Assembly: GCA_005882055.1 (NCBI GenBank)
Contig: VBGQ01000107.1
Span: forward strand, 1-5,090
DNA from: Chloroflexota bacterium
GTDB lineage: Bacteria; Chloroflexota; Limnocylindria; QHBO01
Length of the DNA stretch: 5,090 bases
Direction of reading: 5' to 3'
Below are positions 1-5,036 of the stretch, one piece after another. Below the pieces are notes generated by a model. It was not told the origin of the DNA, ran no database searches, and saw nothing but the letters and a program-made list of their open reading frames with translations. Position numbers and translations under genes: made by a program. Position 1 is the first letter of the stretch, and the number at the start of each line of letters is the position of its first letter.

Positions 1-2
1 TG

Positions 3-755
3 GTGGCACGCGTTCGCGCCGTGCCGGTACCCGAGGGATCGCAGGTCCTCACTGGCGGGCTGCCGTCCCGGTCAGCCGACTTCATCACGAGCTTCCGCAG
101 CTCGGTGCCAGTCGCAATTCTGATCGTGGTGCTCGTGACGGCTGGCGTCCTCTTCCTGACCTTTGGATCGGTCTTCCTGCCCATCAAGGCCGTGCTCATG
201 AGCCTGATCAGCATCAGCGCCAGCTTTGGTGCGCTGGTGTGGATCTTCCAGCAGGGCCACCTGTCGGGGCCGCTCGGCTTCGAGCCCTCCGGCGCCATCG
301 GTGCATGGCTGCCGGTGATCATGTTCGCGATCTTGTTTGGCCTCTCGATGGACTACGAGGTGCTGCTCCTCTCGCGCATCCGCGAGCGGTACCTGGCGAC
401 CGGCAACAACACGCAGGCGGTCGCAGAGGGGATCGGCATCACCGGCGGGATCATCACCGGGGCCGCGCTGATCATGGTCGCGGTCTTTGCGGCCTTCGGC
501 CTCTCCTCGATCACCTTCATCAAGGCGCTCGGACTCATCCAGGCCCTGGCTGTGCTGATCGACGCCACGCTCGTTCGCGGGTTGCTGGTGCCGGCCTTCA
601 TGCGGGTCATGGGCCGGATCAACTGGTGGGCGCCGCGCTGGATCCAGCGCGGAGTCTCGAAGCTGGGCCTCTACGAGGACGCCGAGAGCGTGCGCCGCAC
701 GCTGCCACCCTCTCCCGACGCCGTGGCCGCGACCGGAGGGTTCGCCGCTCCCTGA
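3..755 (+). CDS. MMPL/RND-family transporter, C-terminal part (5' end outside window)
   Basis: This is the last 250 residues of a membrane exporter of the MMPL (RND superfamily) type, which moves lipids or hydrophobic compounds outward using the proton gradient. The first ~33 visible residues read like the end of the second extracytoplasmic domain. Five hydrophobic segments follow, at roughly 37-57, 60-82, 102-124, 146-167 and 174-200, matching TM8-TM12 of the family. The hallmark FAILFGLSMDYE lies at about 108-119; its Asp117-Tyr118 corresponds to the conserved Asp-Tyr proton-relay pair of MMPL proteins. ALIMVAVFAAFG (155-166) and the terminal NWWAPRW (207-213) are also family signatures. 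A short cytoplasmic tail ends at TGA 753-755. Full-length relatives have about 700 residues or more, so the GTG at position 3 is almost certainly an internal valine. Family assignment is firm; the substrate cannot be inferred. Confidence 0.93.
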   Translation: MARVRAVPVPEGSQVLTGGLPSRSADFITSFRSSVPVAILIVVLVTAGVLFLTFGSVFLPIKAVLMSLISISASFGALVWIFQQGHLSGPLGFEPSGAIGAWLPVIMFAILFGLSMDYEVLLLSRIRERYLATGNNTQAVAEGIGITGGIITGAALIMVAVFAAFGLSSITFIKALGLIQALAVLIDATLVRGLLVPAFMRVMGRINWWAPRWIQRGVSKLGLYEDAESVRRTLPPSPDAVAATGGFAAP

Positions 756-761
756 CGCCGA

Positions 762-784
762 CCGCCCGCACGCGAAGCGGACGG
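762..784 (+). terminator. Possible GC-rich hairpin after the MMPL gene
   Basis: Bases 762-769 (CCGCCCGC) pair with 777-784 (GCGGACGG), giving seven of eight pairs with one C/A mismatch and a seven-base loop ACGCGAA. The hairpin sits 6 bases after the MMPL stop codon and just before the -10 element of the next gene, where a terminator would be expected. There is no T-tract, so intrinsic termination is uncertain; in DNA this rich in GC such a hairpin can also arise by chance. Confidence 0.25.
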
Positions 785-788
785 CCGC

Positions 789-794
789 TAGGCT
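789..794 (+). promoter_or_regulatory. -10 element TAGGCT, leaderless-type promoter of the 802 gene
   Basis: TAGGCT fits the TANNNT -10 pattern and ends 7 bases before the ATG at 802, so transcription would start at or next to the A of the start codon. No Shine-Dalgarno sequence lies in the GCAGCAC spacer. I see no convincing -35 hexamer 16-18 bases upstream. The same hexamer occupies the equivalent place before the CoA-transferase gene at 2777. Confidence 0.6.
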
Positions 795-801
795 GCAGCA
801 C

Positions 802-1176
802 ATGCCACGCAAGCGACGCCTCGACGAGCTGACCCGCCGCTGGCAAGAACGCCGCGACGAACGCCGCCTCGCGCAGGACCGCGACGGGGCGCCACGCGAG
901 GCAGCCGACCCGGTACGAGCCGCTCGGGCCGCATCCGCCTTTCCGTTCCGGCGTGTGACGCCCGCGGACTACGTCGCCCGCTTTGGAGCGGACATGGCCG
1001 GCTTTACCTATGACGACTACACCTACACCGATGCCGCCCTTCAGGCCTGGCTCGATGAGGTTGGGCGGCTTCTCCGAGGGCTTCCCAAGACGCCGGAGGA
1101 GCCCGAGGCTCCAGCCGAGCCCGAGACGCCGGAGGAGCCCGAGGCTCCAGCCGAACCCCAGACATCGGACCGATGA
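802..1176 (+). CDS. Small charged protein of unknown function with duplicated Pro/Glu tail
   Basis: I do not recognise this 124-residue protein. The first ~35 residues are strongly basic and probably helical (MPRKRRLDELTRRWQERRDE). A central block at about 46-93 is the likely folded part: FPFRRVTPADYVARFGADM, then the aromatic run FTYDDYTYTD, then a helix ending LDEVGRLLRG. The tail from about residue 97 is acidic, proline-rich and low complexity, built from two copies of a 12-residue unit TPEEPEAPAEPE/Q. There is no signal peptide or membrane segment, so a cytoplasmic location is expected. The ATG follows a TAGGCT -10 box by 7 bases, which supports this start. Its stop overlaps the start of the SprT-like gene (ATGA, 1173-1176), implying translational coupling and perhaps a shared task. 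Function is unknown; the charged ends could favour nucleic-acid or protein contacts, but that is speculation. Confidence 0.72.
   Translation: MPRKRRLDELTRRWQERRDERRLAQDRDGAPREAADPVRAARAASAFPFRRVTPADYVARFGADMAGFTYDDYTYTDAALQAWLDEVGRLLRGLPKTPEEPEAPAEPETPEEPEAPAEPQTSDR
1090..1161 (+). repeat. Two tandem copies of a 36-base unit in the Pro/Glu tail
   Basis: Bases 1090-1125 and 1126-1161 are 34/36 identical; the differences are GAG to GAA and GAG to CAG in the last codons of the second copy. Each unit encodes TPEEPEAPAEP plus E or Q. The unit length is a multiple of three, so gain or loss of copies keeps the frame. The near identity, including codon choice, points to a fairly recent duplication. 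Confidence 0.92.
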
Positions 1177-1808
1177 AGGTGGGCTCCGCCCCGGCGTGGG
1201 CGGTAGCGCTGGCCATCAGCGTGTGCCAGGAGGCTGGGGTGGACCCACCGGCCGTGCTCCGATGGCGCCGTGCCCGCCGCGAGCTGTCGACGGGCCTGAC
1301 CCGTCGCGCTGCCGCCTCGATCGCGGTCACGGCCGGGAGAGATTCGGATGACGCGCGCCACACGCTGCTGCACGAGCTGGCGCACTGGCTGGCCCCTGAA
1401 TCCGGGAAGCGGCACGGCCGACGGCGGCACGCCGTCCACCACGGACGCGAGTTCTACGCGGTCGCGCTCGACCTCTTCACTCGCTTCGACCCCGATCCGG
1501 TTGTCGCGCTCCGACTGGAGGCCATGCGCTACCCGAGCGCCTTGCGCCACGCGCAGGCGCTATCGGTCCCTGGCGTCGAGGCACTCCTGCATGAGCGCCG
1601 AATGGCGGCTGCCGCGCGCCTTCGGCGCGCCACCTGGCGGGTCCTCATCCCTGAGCACCGGGTCGCGCTCGCGCGCGATGGACGCTGGTACGTCTGCGCC
1701 ACCTGTGGCCGGCGCCTTGTCGGCCGGTCGCTGCTGCGGGCTGCTCGCCGCGGTTCCCGCGATCGACACACGCTCTGGACCCGCGAGCCCGCCGAGGCCG
1801 CCGGCTAG
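1173..1808 (+). CDS. SprT-like zinc metalloprotease candidate
   Basis: This 211-residue protein carries the zincin motif HELAH at residues 67-71 (two His zinc ligands and the catalytic Glu68), preceded by a hydrophobic-rich lead-in (SIAVTAG, then ARHTLL). A second motif HHGREFYAVALDLF at 89-102 resembles the H-G-x-E-F/W segment of SprT-like domains, where that His is the third zinc ligand. Near the C-terminus, WYVCATCGRRLVG (172-184, Cys175 and Cys178) resembles the second half of the SprT zinc ribbon; no clear second Cys/His pair is visible, so the ribbon may be reduced. No signal peptide or membrane helix is evident. Translation probably couples to the upstream gene through ATGA. SprT/Spartan relatives in eukaryotes and archaea act on DNA-protein crosslinks, while bacterial members are poorly characterised, so the substrate here is open. 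A WLM-type or ImmA/IrrE-type zincin is the main alternative. The stop codon interlocks with that of the convergent gene. Confidence 0.78.
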   Translation: MKVGSAPAWAVALAISVCQEAGVDPPAVLRWRRARRELSTGLTRRAAASIAVTAGRDSDDARHTLLHELAHWLAPESGKRHGRRRHAVHHGREFYAVALDLFTRFDPDPVVALRLEAMRYPSALRHAQALSVPGVEALLHERRMAAAARLRRATWRVLIPEHRVALARDGRWYVCATCGRRLVGRSLLRAARRGSRDRHTLWTREPAEAAG

Positions 1809-1810
1809 CC
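1803..1810. other. Interlocked convergent stop codons in palindrome GGCTAGCC
   Basis: The TAG of the SprT-like gene (1806-1808, +) and the TAG of the LLM oxidoreductase (1805-1807 read on -) share CTAG, centred in the 8-base palindrome GGCTAGCC. The two coding regions thus overlap by four bases tail to tail, and no separate terminator can fit between them; each transcript must run into the other gene or end inside it. Confidence 0.9.
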
Positions 1811-2707
1811 CTGCGCGCCCACCAAGCGCCTCGCCTCAGCCAGGACCTGCATTCCGGCGGCCGATGGTGGAGTGCATGCCGCGATGACGTGGGAGACGCC
1901 GGCGTCGCGGTAACCGCGCAGCCCCCGTGCGATCTCGTCAGCCGTGCCGCGAAGGGCGTGGGTGGGAACCTCATCCGCCGGCGTCACCAGCTCAGGAAAG
2001 ACGACGTTCACCCCAATCGTGACCTCCAGCGTCGATGGGTCCCGACCCGCCGCGGCCAGTGCCTCGCGAAGTGGCGCGACGCGGGACTCGCTCTCCGACA
2101 CATCTCCGAACCAGGCGGCGTTCCACATGTCGGCGTGCTCGACCGTCAGGCGCAGCATCCGTGGCCGGCGGCCCGCGATCAGGATCGGGGGACCGGAGGC
2201 TCGCGGTCCGCGCGGTACCAGGACGGCGTCATCGGCGTGGTAGTACTGGCCGTGGAAGTCGGCGTGGCCCTCCCGGAGGAGCGGCAGGATGATGTGCAGC
2301 GCTTCCTCGAAGCGCCCGACCCGATGGTCGAACGGAATCCCGAACGCATCGAATTCCGGCTCGTTCCATCCGGCCCCCAGCCCCAGGATCAGCCGCCCGC
2401 CGCTGATCTCGTCCACCGTCGCCGCCATCTTGGCGAGCACCGCGGGGTTGCGGAAGGGGATCGCCAGTACGACTGTCCCGACCTCCACGCGAGACGTGTC
2501 GGCAGCCAGGGCCGCCAGCATCGACCACGCCTCGTAGATCCCGGTCGTCGGCTCGCCCGGGGATCGGAAGAGCAGGTGGTCGTACACCCAGATCGAGTCG
2601 AGACCAGCGCCTTCCGCCGCCTGGGCGATCTCGCGCAGCTCCCCGTACGAAGCGGTTCGCCCTGATAGCTCGCCCTCGCTGATGGGCATCACCGCGCCAA
2701 CCTTCAT
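1805..2707 (-). CDS. LLM-class (luciferase-like, probably F420-dependent) oxidoreductase
   Basis: This complete 300-residue protein has the single-domain TIM-barrel pattern of the bacterial luciferase-like superfamily, which uses reduced F420 or FMN for hydride transfer or oxygenation. Signatures in order: AEGAGLDSIWVYDHLLF (31-47); GTVVLAIPFRNPAVLAKMAA (77-96); the core motif DEISGGRLILGLGAGWNEPEFDAFGIPF (99-127); GRFEEALHII (131-140); the FHGQYY strand (151-156); and PPILIAGRRPRML (173-185). Length is typical (about 280-340). It begins MKVGAVMPIS, a usual N-terminus for the family, and a TAGCAT -10 box lies 6 bases upstream of the ATG with no Shine-Dalgarno, suggesting a leaderless message. 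It is divergent from the CoA-transferase and interlocked at its end with the SprT-like gene. The superfamily call is secure; F420 rather than FMN, and the substrate, are inferred. It is clearly a different subfamily from the second LLM gene in the window. Confidence 0.93.
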   Translation of the reverse strand: MKVGAVMPISEGELSGRTASYGELREIAQAAEGAGLDSIWVYDHLLFRSPGEPTTGIYEAWSMLAALAADTSRVEVGTVVLAIPFRNPAVLAKMAATVDEISGGRLILGLGAGWNEPEFDAFGIPFDHRVGRFEEALHIILPLLREGHADFHGQYYHADDAVLVPRGPRASGPPILIAGRRPRMLRLTVEHADMWNAAWFGDVSESESRVAPLREALAAAGRDPSTLEVTIGVNVVFPELVTPADEVPTHALRGTADEIARGLRGYRDAGVSHVIAACTPPSAAGMQVLAEARRLVGAQG

Positions 2708-2713
2708 GCGCGG

Positions 2714-2719
2714 ATGCTA
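2714..2719 (-). promoter_or_regulatory. -10 element TAGCAT, leaderless-type promoter of the first LLM gene
   Basis: Read on the minus strand, TAGCAT matches TANNNT and ends 6 bases before the ATG at 2707, placing the transcript start at the start codon. The spacer CCGCGC is no ribosome binding site. It lies in the 69-base divergent region opposite the CoA-transferase promoter. Confidence 0.6.
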
Positions 2720-2744
2720 GCCGCCCGCGCGCGCACCGGGCGCC

Positions 2745-2759
2745 ATCGGTCGATCGGTC
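2745..2759. repeat. Direct repeat ATCGGTC x2 between divergent promoters
   Basis: ATCGGTC occurs at 2745-2751 and again at 2753-2759, an 8-base period, between the two divergent -10 elements and 5 bases upstream of the CoA-transferase -10. CATCGGTCGA (2744-2753) recurs exactly in the other divergent region at 4968-4977. A regulator binding site is possible, but the evidence is only the repetition. Confidence 0.35.
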
Positions 2760-2764
2760 TACCG

Positions 2765-2770
2765 TAGGCT
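2765..2770 (+). promoter_or_regulatory. -10 element TAGGCT, leaderless-type promoter of the CoA-transferase
   Basis: TAGGCT ends 6 bases before the ATG at 2777, identical in sequence to the box before the gene at 802. The GGCGCG spacer contains no Shine-Dalgarno sequence. I see no clear -35 hexamer. Confidence 0.6.
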
Positions 2771-2776
2771 GGCGCG

Positions 2777-4000
2777 ATGGCGGACCGGGCTCTCCCCCTT
2801 GCTGGCCTGCGCGTGCTCGACTGCAGCCGCGTGCTCGCGGGGCCTTTTGCGACCATGCTGCTCGCGGACCTTGGCGCGGACGTCGTCAAGCTCGAGCCAC
2901 CCGGCGGCGACGAGAGCCGCGGATGGGGTCCGCCCTTCTGGGGCGACCCGGCCGACCGCCTCAGCGCCTACTTCGCGAGCGTGAATCGCAACAAGCGCTC
3001 GATCGTGGTCGACCTGCAGACCGATGGCGGTCGCGACCTCCTTGACCGCCTCGCCGCGCGCTCGGACCTGCTGATGCACAACGCCCGGCCGTCCTCCGCT
3101 GAACGGCTGGGCTTCGGGGCGGATCGGCTCGCCAAACGTCATCCGGGCCTCGTGGTCGCGGTGGTCGGTGGCTTCGCAACCGCAGGGGAGGCCGCCGAGC
3201 GCCCCGCGTATGACCTCCTGGCGCAGGCGGTGACTGGCCTGATGGCGGTGACCGGCGAGCCGACCGGTGGACCGATGAAGGCGGGCGTCGCGCTCCTTGA
3301 CCTGCTCGCCGGACTCGAGGTTGCAGTGGGTGCGCTGGCGTCGCTGCTGGCGGCCGAGCGCCTTGGGCGCAGGCTCGGCCAGGGATCGGGAATGGATACG
3401 CCGCAGGGCTCCCGGGTGGACGTCGCGCTCGTCGACGCTGGGGTCGCTGGCCTCACCAACGTGCTCGCCAATCTCGTCGCCAGCGGTGAGGAGCCGCGGC
3501 GGCATGGCAACGCCCATCCGAACATCGTGCCGTACGAGGTCTTCTCCACAGCGGACGGTCACGTGGCCATTGCGGTCGGCAACGACCAGCAGTTCGCCCG
3601 GTTGCTCACCGCGCTCAGCCTGGACTCGGATCCGCGGTTCGCGGCCAACGCGGGACGGGTGGCGCACCGCGACGAGCTGATCCCGATGATCGCGGCGTCC
3701 ATCGAGTCGCGGGGCCGGGACGAGCTGGTCGCGGCGCTGCTCGATGCGGACGTACCAGCAGGTCCGGTCAACTCGGTGAGTGAGGCGCTGGCCATGATGC
3801 AGGCCGTCGATGGCGACGCGTGGCTCCAGGAAGCAGGCGTGACTCGTCTCGCTCCCAGCCCCATCCGAATCCACGGCGAACGGCTGCCCGTCCGCCTCGC
3901 GCCTCCCCGACTCGGCGAGCACACGGACCAGGTTCTGACCGAGGCCGGCCTGGAGGCCGCCGAGATCGCGGCCCTCCGGGCGTCCGGCGCGGTGACCTGA
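2777..4000 (+). CDS. CaiB/BaiF class III (formyl-CoA-type) CoA-transferase
   Basis: This complete 407-residue enzyme belongs to the class III CoA-transferases, which move CoA between an acyl-CoA donor and a free carboxylic acid through an aspartyl-CoA intermediate, usually as interlocked dimers in the cytoplasm. Family signatures: LAGLRVLDCSRVLAGPFATM (8-27) with LGADVVKLEPPGGDESR (32-48); SVNRNKRSIVVDL (68-80); LLMHNARPSSAERLGFG (98-114); AYDLLAQAVTGLMAVTGEP (144-162); VALLDLLAGL (171-180), whose Asp175 aligns with the catalytic Asp; VDVALVDAGVAGL (214-226); NAHPNIVPYEVFSTADGHVAIAVGNDQQF (245-273); VPAGPVNS (326-333); and the terminal PPRLGEHTDQVL (376-387). Length is typical for the family (about 380-430). 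Residues around 201-211 look like a short insertion compared with the usual G-x-G-Q-x-V-D-V sequence. The ATG sits 6 bases after a -10 box. Donor and acceptor acids cannot be told from sequence alone. Flanking LLM oxidoreductases hint at carboxylic-acid catabolism. Confidence 0.95.
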   Translation: MADRALPLAGLRVLDCSRVLAGPFATMLLADLGADVVKLEPPGGDESRGWGPPFWGDPADRLSAYFASVNRNKRSIVVDLQTDGGRDLLDRLAARSDLLMHNARPSSAERLGFGADRLAKRHPGLVVAVVGGFATAGEAAERPAYDLLAQAVTGLMAVTGEPTGGPMKAGVALLDLLAGLEVAVGALASLLAAERLGRRLGQGSGMDTPQGSRVDVALVDAGVAGLTNVLANLVASGEEPRRHGNAHPNIVPYEVFSTADGHVAIAVGNDQQFARLLTALSLDSDPRFAANAGRVAHRDELIPMIAASIESRGRDELVAALLDADVPAGPVNSVSEALAMMQAVDGDAWLQEAGVTRLAPSPIRIHGERLPVRLAPPRLGEHTDQVLTEAGLEAAEIAALRASGAVT

Positions 4001-4013
4001 GCTGCGAAGCGGC
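4001..4013. terminator. Possible short hairpin between convergent genes
   Basis: GCTGC (4001-4005) pairs with GCGGC (4009-4013) through one G-T wobble, around a GAA loop, starting immediately after the CoA-transferase TGA and lying within the 17 bases between two converging genes. It contains GCGAAGC, a known very stable mini-hairpin in DNA. There is no T-tract on either strand. This is the only place a terminator could sit between the stop codons, but the hairpin is small. Confidence 0.25.
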
Positions 4014-4017
4014 GCGA

Positions 4018-4947
4018 CTAGCGACCCGCCAGCGCCTCGACCACCGGCGCCATGGCCTCCACGGCCCGCGCCGACCAGACGTAGTAGCTGATTCCCAGCC
4101 GCTCGCGACGCCGCAGCAACGTCTCGTGCACCTGCGCGAGCGTGCCGTGCAGCAGGTACGGGGAACCACCAACCACGAGTGGGGCCGCCGCCTTGACCAT
4201 CGCGGCGACGGACCGCAACGGTGAGCTGCCGCTCCCGACCAAGCCGGCACTCGCGACCAGGACGTTGAGCTCGAGCCGCTCGAACGCCTCCCGGGAACCG
4301 GCGGCCTCACGAACGATCGCGACCTTGCGAGCCGTCTCGCCCTCCGTCGCTTGCATGGCGATCGGCCGGCCCTGGCGATTGAACTGGGTGAGCAGTCCCA
4401 CAATGTCCGCCTGGCGCGCCGCGATACGCAGCATGCGGGGACCGCCGCCCCCGATCAGGATCGGGATCCGCGCCTGCACGGGACGTGGCTCGAGCCACGC
4501 GCCATCGAGGTGGTAGTGGCGCCCGGAACCGGTGACTCGCTCTCCTGCGAAAAGGCGGCGAATGAGGCCGACCGACTCCTCCAGTCGCTCGATGCGCAGC
4601 CCGGGGCGTTCGTAGGGCATCCCCAGCTGGCGATAGTCCGAGGTGTTCCAGCCTGCGCCGATGCCGAGCTCGACCCGGCCGTTCGAGACCTGGTCGAGCG
4701 TCGCCGTCTCGCGAGCGAGCAGCAGCGGATGCCGGTAATCGTTGGCGAACACGAATGCGCCGATGCGGATCCGCGAGGTCACCGCCGCGGCTGCGGCAAG
4801 GCCTCCCAGGGGCGAGAGCTGGCGGCCCAGGTGATCGGGCATGACGAAGGTGTCGTACCCGAGCTCCTCGGCGCGCCGCGCGAGATCGGTCCACGCCCGG
4901 CCGACCGGGATGCGGCTGGCGGTCACGCCAAAGCGGAAGGGATGCAC
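4018..4947 (-). CDS. LLM-class F420-dependent oxidoreductase, MSMEG_2516-like subfamily
   Basis: This complete 309-residue luciferase-like enzyme probably uses F420. Signatures in order: FRFGVTASRIPVGRAW (4-19); ARRAEELGYDTFVMPDHLGRQLSPLGGLAAAAAVTSRIRIG (23-63); VFANDYRHPLLLARETATLDQVSNGRVELGIGAGW (66-100); ERPGLRIERLEESV (113-126); PVQARIPILIGGGGPRMLRIAARQADIVGL (156-185); and the ending SPYLLHGTLAQVHETLLRRRERLGISYY...APVVEALAG. The RHP-LLARE-TATLD stretch, the R-I-E-R-L-E-E segment and the closing SPY-L-G plus APVVEALAG agree with the TIGR03621 (MSMEG_2516-type) model as I remember it. The start is a GTG; it is backed by a TACCGT -10 box 6 bases upstream, with no Shine-Dalgarno, and by the fit of the N-terminus to the family. 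The gene converges on the CoA-transferase with a 17-base gap and diverges from the Ada-like gene. The substrate is unknown. Confidence 0.93.
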   Translation of the reverse strand: MHPFRFGVTASRIPVGRAWTDLARRAEELGYDTFVMPDHLGRQLSPLGGLAAAAAVTSRIRIGAFVFANDYRHPLLLARETATLDQVSNGRVELGIGAGWNTSDYRQLGMPYERPGLRIERLEESVGLIRRLFAGERVTGSGRHYHLDGAWLEPRPVQARIPILIGGGGPRMLRIAARQADIVGLLTQFNRQGRPIAMQATEGETARKVAIVREAAGSREAFERLELNVLVASAGLVGSGSSPLRSVAAMVKAAAPLVVGGSPYLLHGTLAQVHETLLRRRERLGISYYVWSARAVEAMAPVVEALAGR

Positions 4948-4953
4948 GCCCGA

Positions 4954-4959
4954 ACGGTA
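4954..4959 (-). promoter_or_regulatory. -10 element TACCGT, leaderless-type promoter of the second LLM gene
   Basis: On the minus strand TACCGT fits TANNNT and ends 6 bases before the GTG at 4947. The spacer TCGGGC offers no ribosome binding site. The spacing matches the other three -10 boxes in the window and favours the GTG as the true start. Confidence 0.55.
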
Positions 4960-4960
4960 C

Positions 4961-4992
4961 GCCGGATCATCGGTCGAATCTCACGATCCGGC
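4961..4992. repeat. 8-base perfect inverted repeat in the LLM/Ada divergent region
   Basis: GCCGGATC (4961-4968) and GATCCGGC (4985-4992) are perfect reverse complements separated by 16 bases, inside the 89-base region between the second LLM gene (-) and the Ada-like gene (+). The left arm starts 1 base upstream of the LLM -10 box. The arms are 24 bases apart, a little over two helical turns, as in some dimer operators. CATCGGTCGA, shared with the other divergent region, overlaps the left arm by one base. An operator is possible; chance is not excluded. Confidence 0.4.
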
Positions 4993-5006
4993 AGGCCGCG
5001 CCGTTC

Positions 5007-5012
5007 CATGAT
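5007..5012 (+). promoter_or_regulatory. Weak -10 candidate CATGAT for the Ada-like gene
   Basis: CATGAT matches TATAAT at four of six positions and would start transcription near 5019, leaving a leader of about 18 bases that contains GAGGGA. There is no TANNNT on the plus strand between 4948 and 5036, and no good -35, so this is the best of weak options. An activator-dependent promoter would also fit. Confidence 0.2.
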
Positions 5013-5024
5013 CAGTTGCCAGAT

Positions 5025-5030
5025 GAGGGA
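5025..5030 (+). promoter_or_regulatory. Shine-Dalgarno-like GAGGGA deciding the GTG start at 5037
   Basis: GAGGGA lies 6 bases upstream of GTG 5037, a normal spacing. The frame stays open upstream through at least 4950, but no ATG lies there in frame and the TTG codons at 5016 and 5031 are placed worse. This is the only gene in the window with a recognisable ribosome binding site other than the translationally coupled one. Confidence 0.5.
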
Positions 5031-5036
5031 TTGATC

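Noticed and set aside
72..812. 246-codon minus-strand frame opposite the MMPL gene
   Set aside because: The composition (His, Asp, Gln, Arg runs) is that of a reverse-complement shadow of membrane-segment codons. The MMPL reading is unambiguous.
239..832. 197-codon plus-strand frame overlapping the MMPL gene and the start of the 802 gene
   Set aside because: It is a +2 shadow rich in Arg, His and Gly with no start signal. It crosses the promoter and start of a better supported gene.
1889..2665. 258-codon plus-strand frame opposite the first LLM gene
   Set aside because: It is an Arg/Gln/Asp-rich shadow of a well-supported enzyme gene, with no motif, promoter or ribosome binding site.
2759..3922. 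387-codon open frame on the minus strand opposite the CoA-transferase
   Set aside because: The plus-strand frame has a full set of family motifs. The antisense frame is low in hydrophobic core residues, rich in Arg/His/Gln/Glu, and shows no recognisable domain; long antisense frames are normal at this GC content.
4351..5034. 227-codon plus-strand frame running from inside the second LLM gene to just before the Ada-like start
   Set aside because: It lies mostly antisense to a secure LLM gene, its protein has no recognisable features, and its stop at 5032-5034 simply precedes the Ada-like GTG. It is not an upstream extension of the Ada-like gene, being in another frame.
4965..5036. GATC at 4965, 4985, 5010 and 5033 with spacing of about 20-25 bases, as a possible methylation or replication signal
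   Set aside because: GATC is frequent throughout this sequence, including inside genes. There is no DnaA-box-like sequence nearby and no AT-rich unwinding region.
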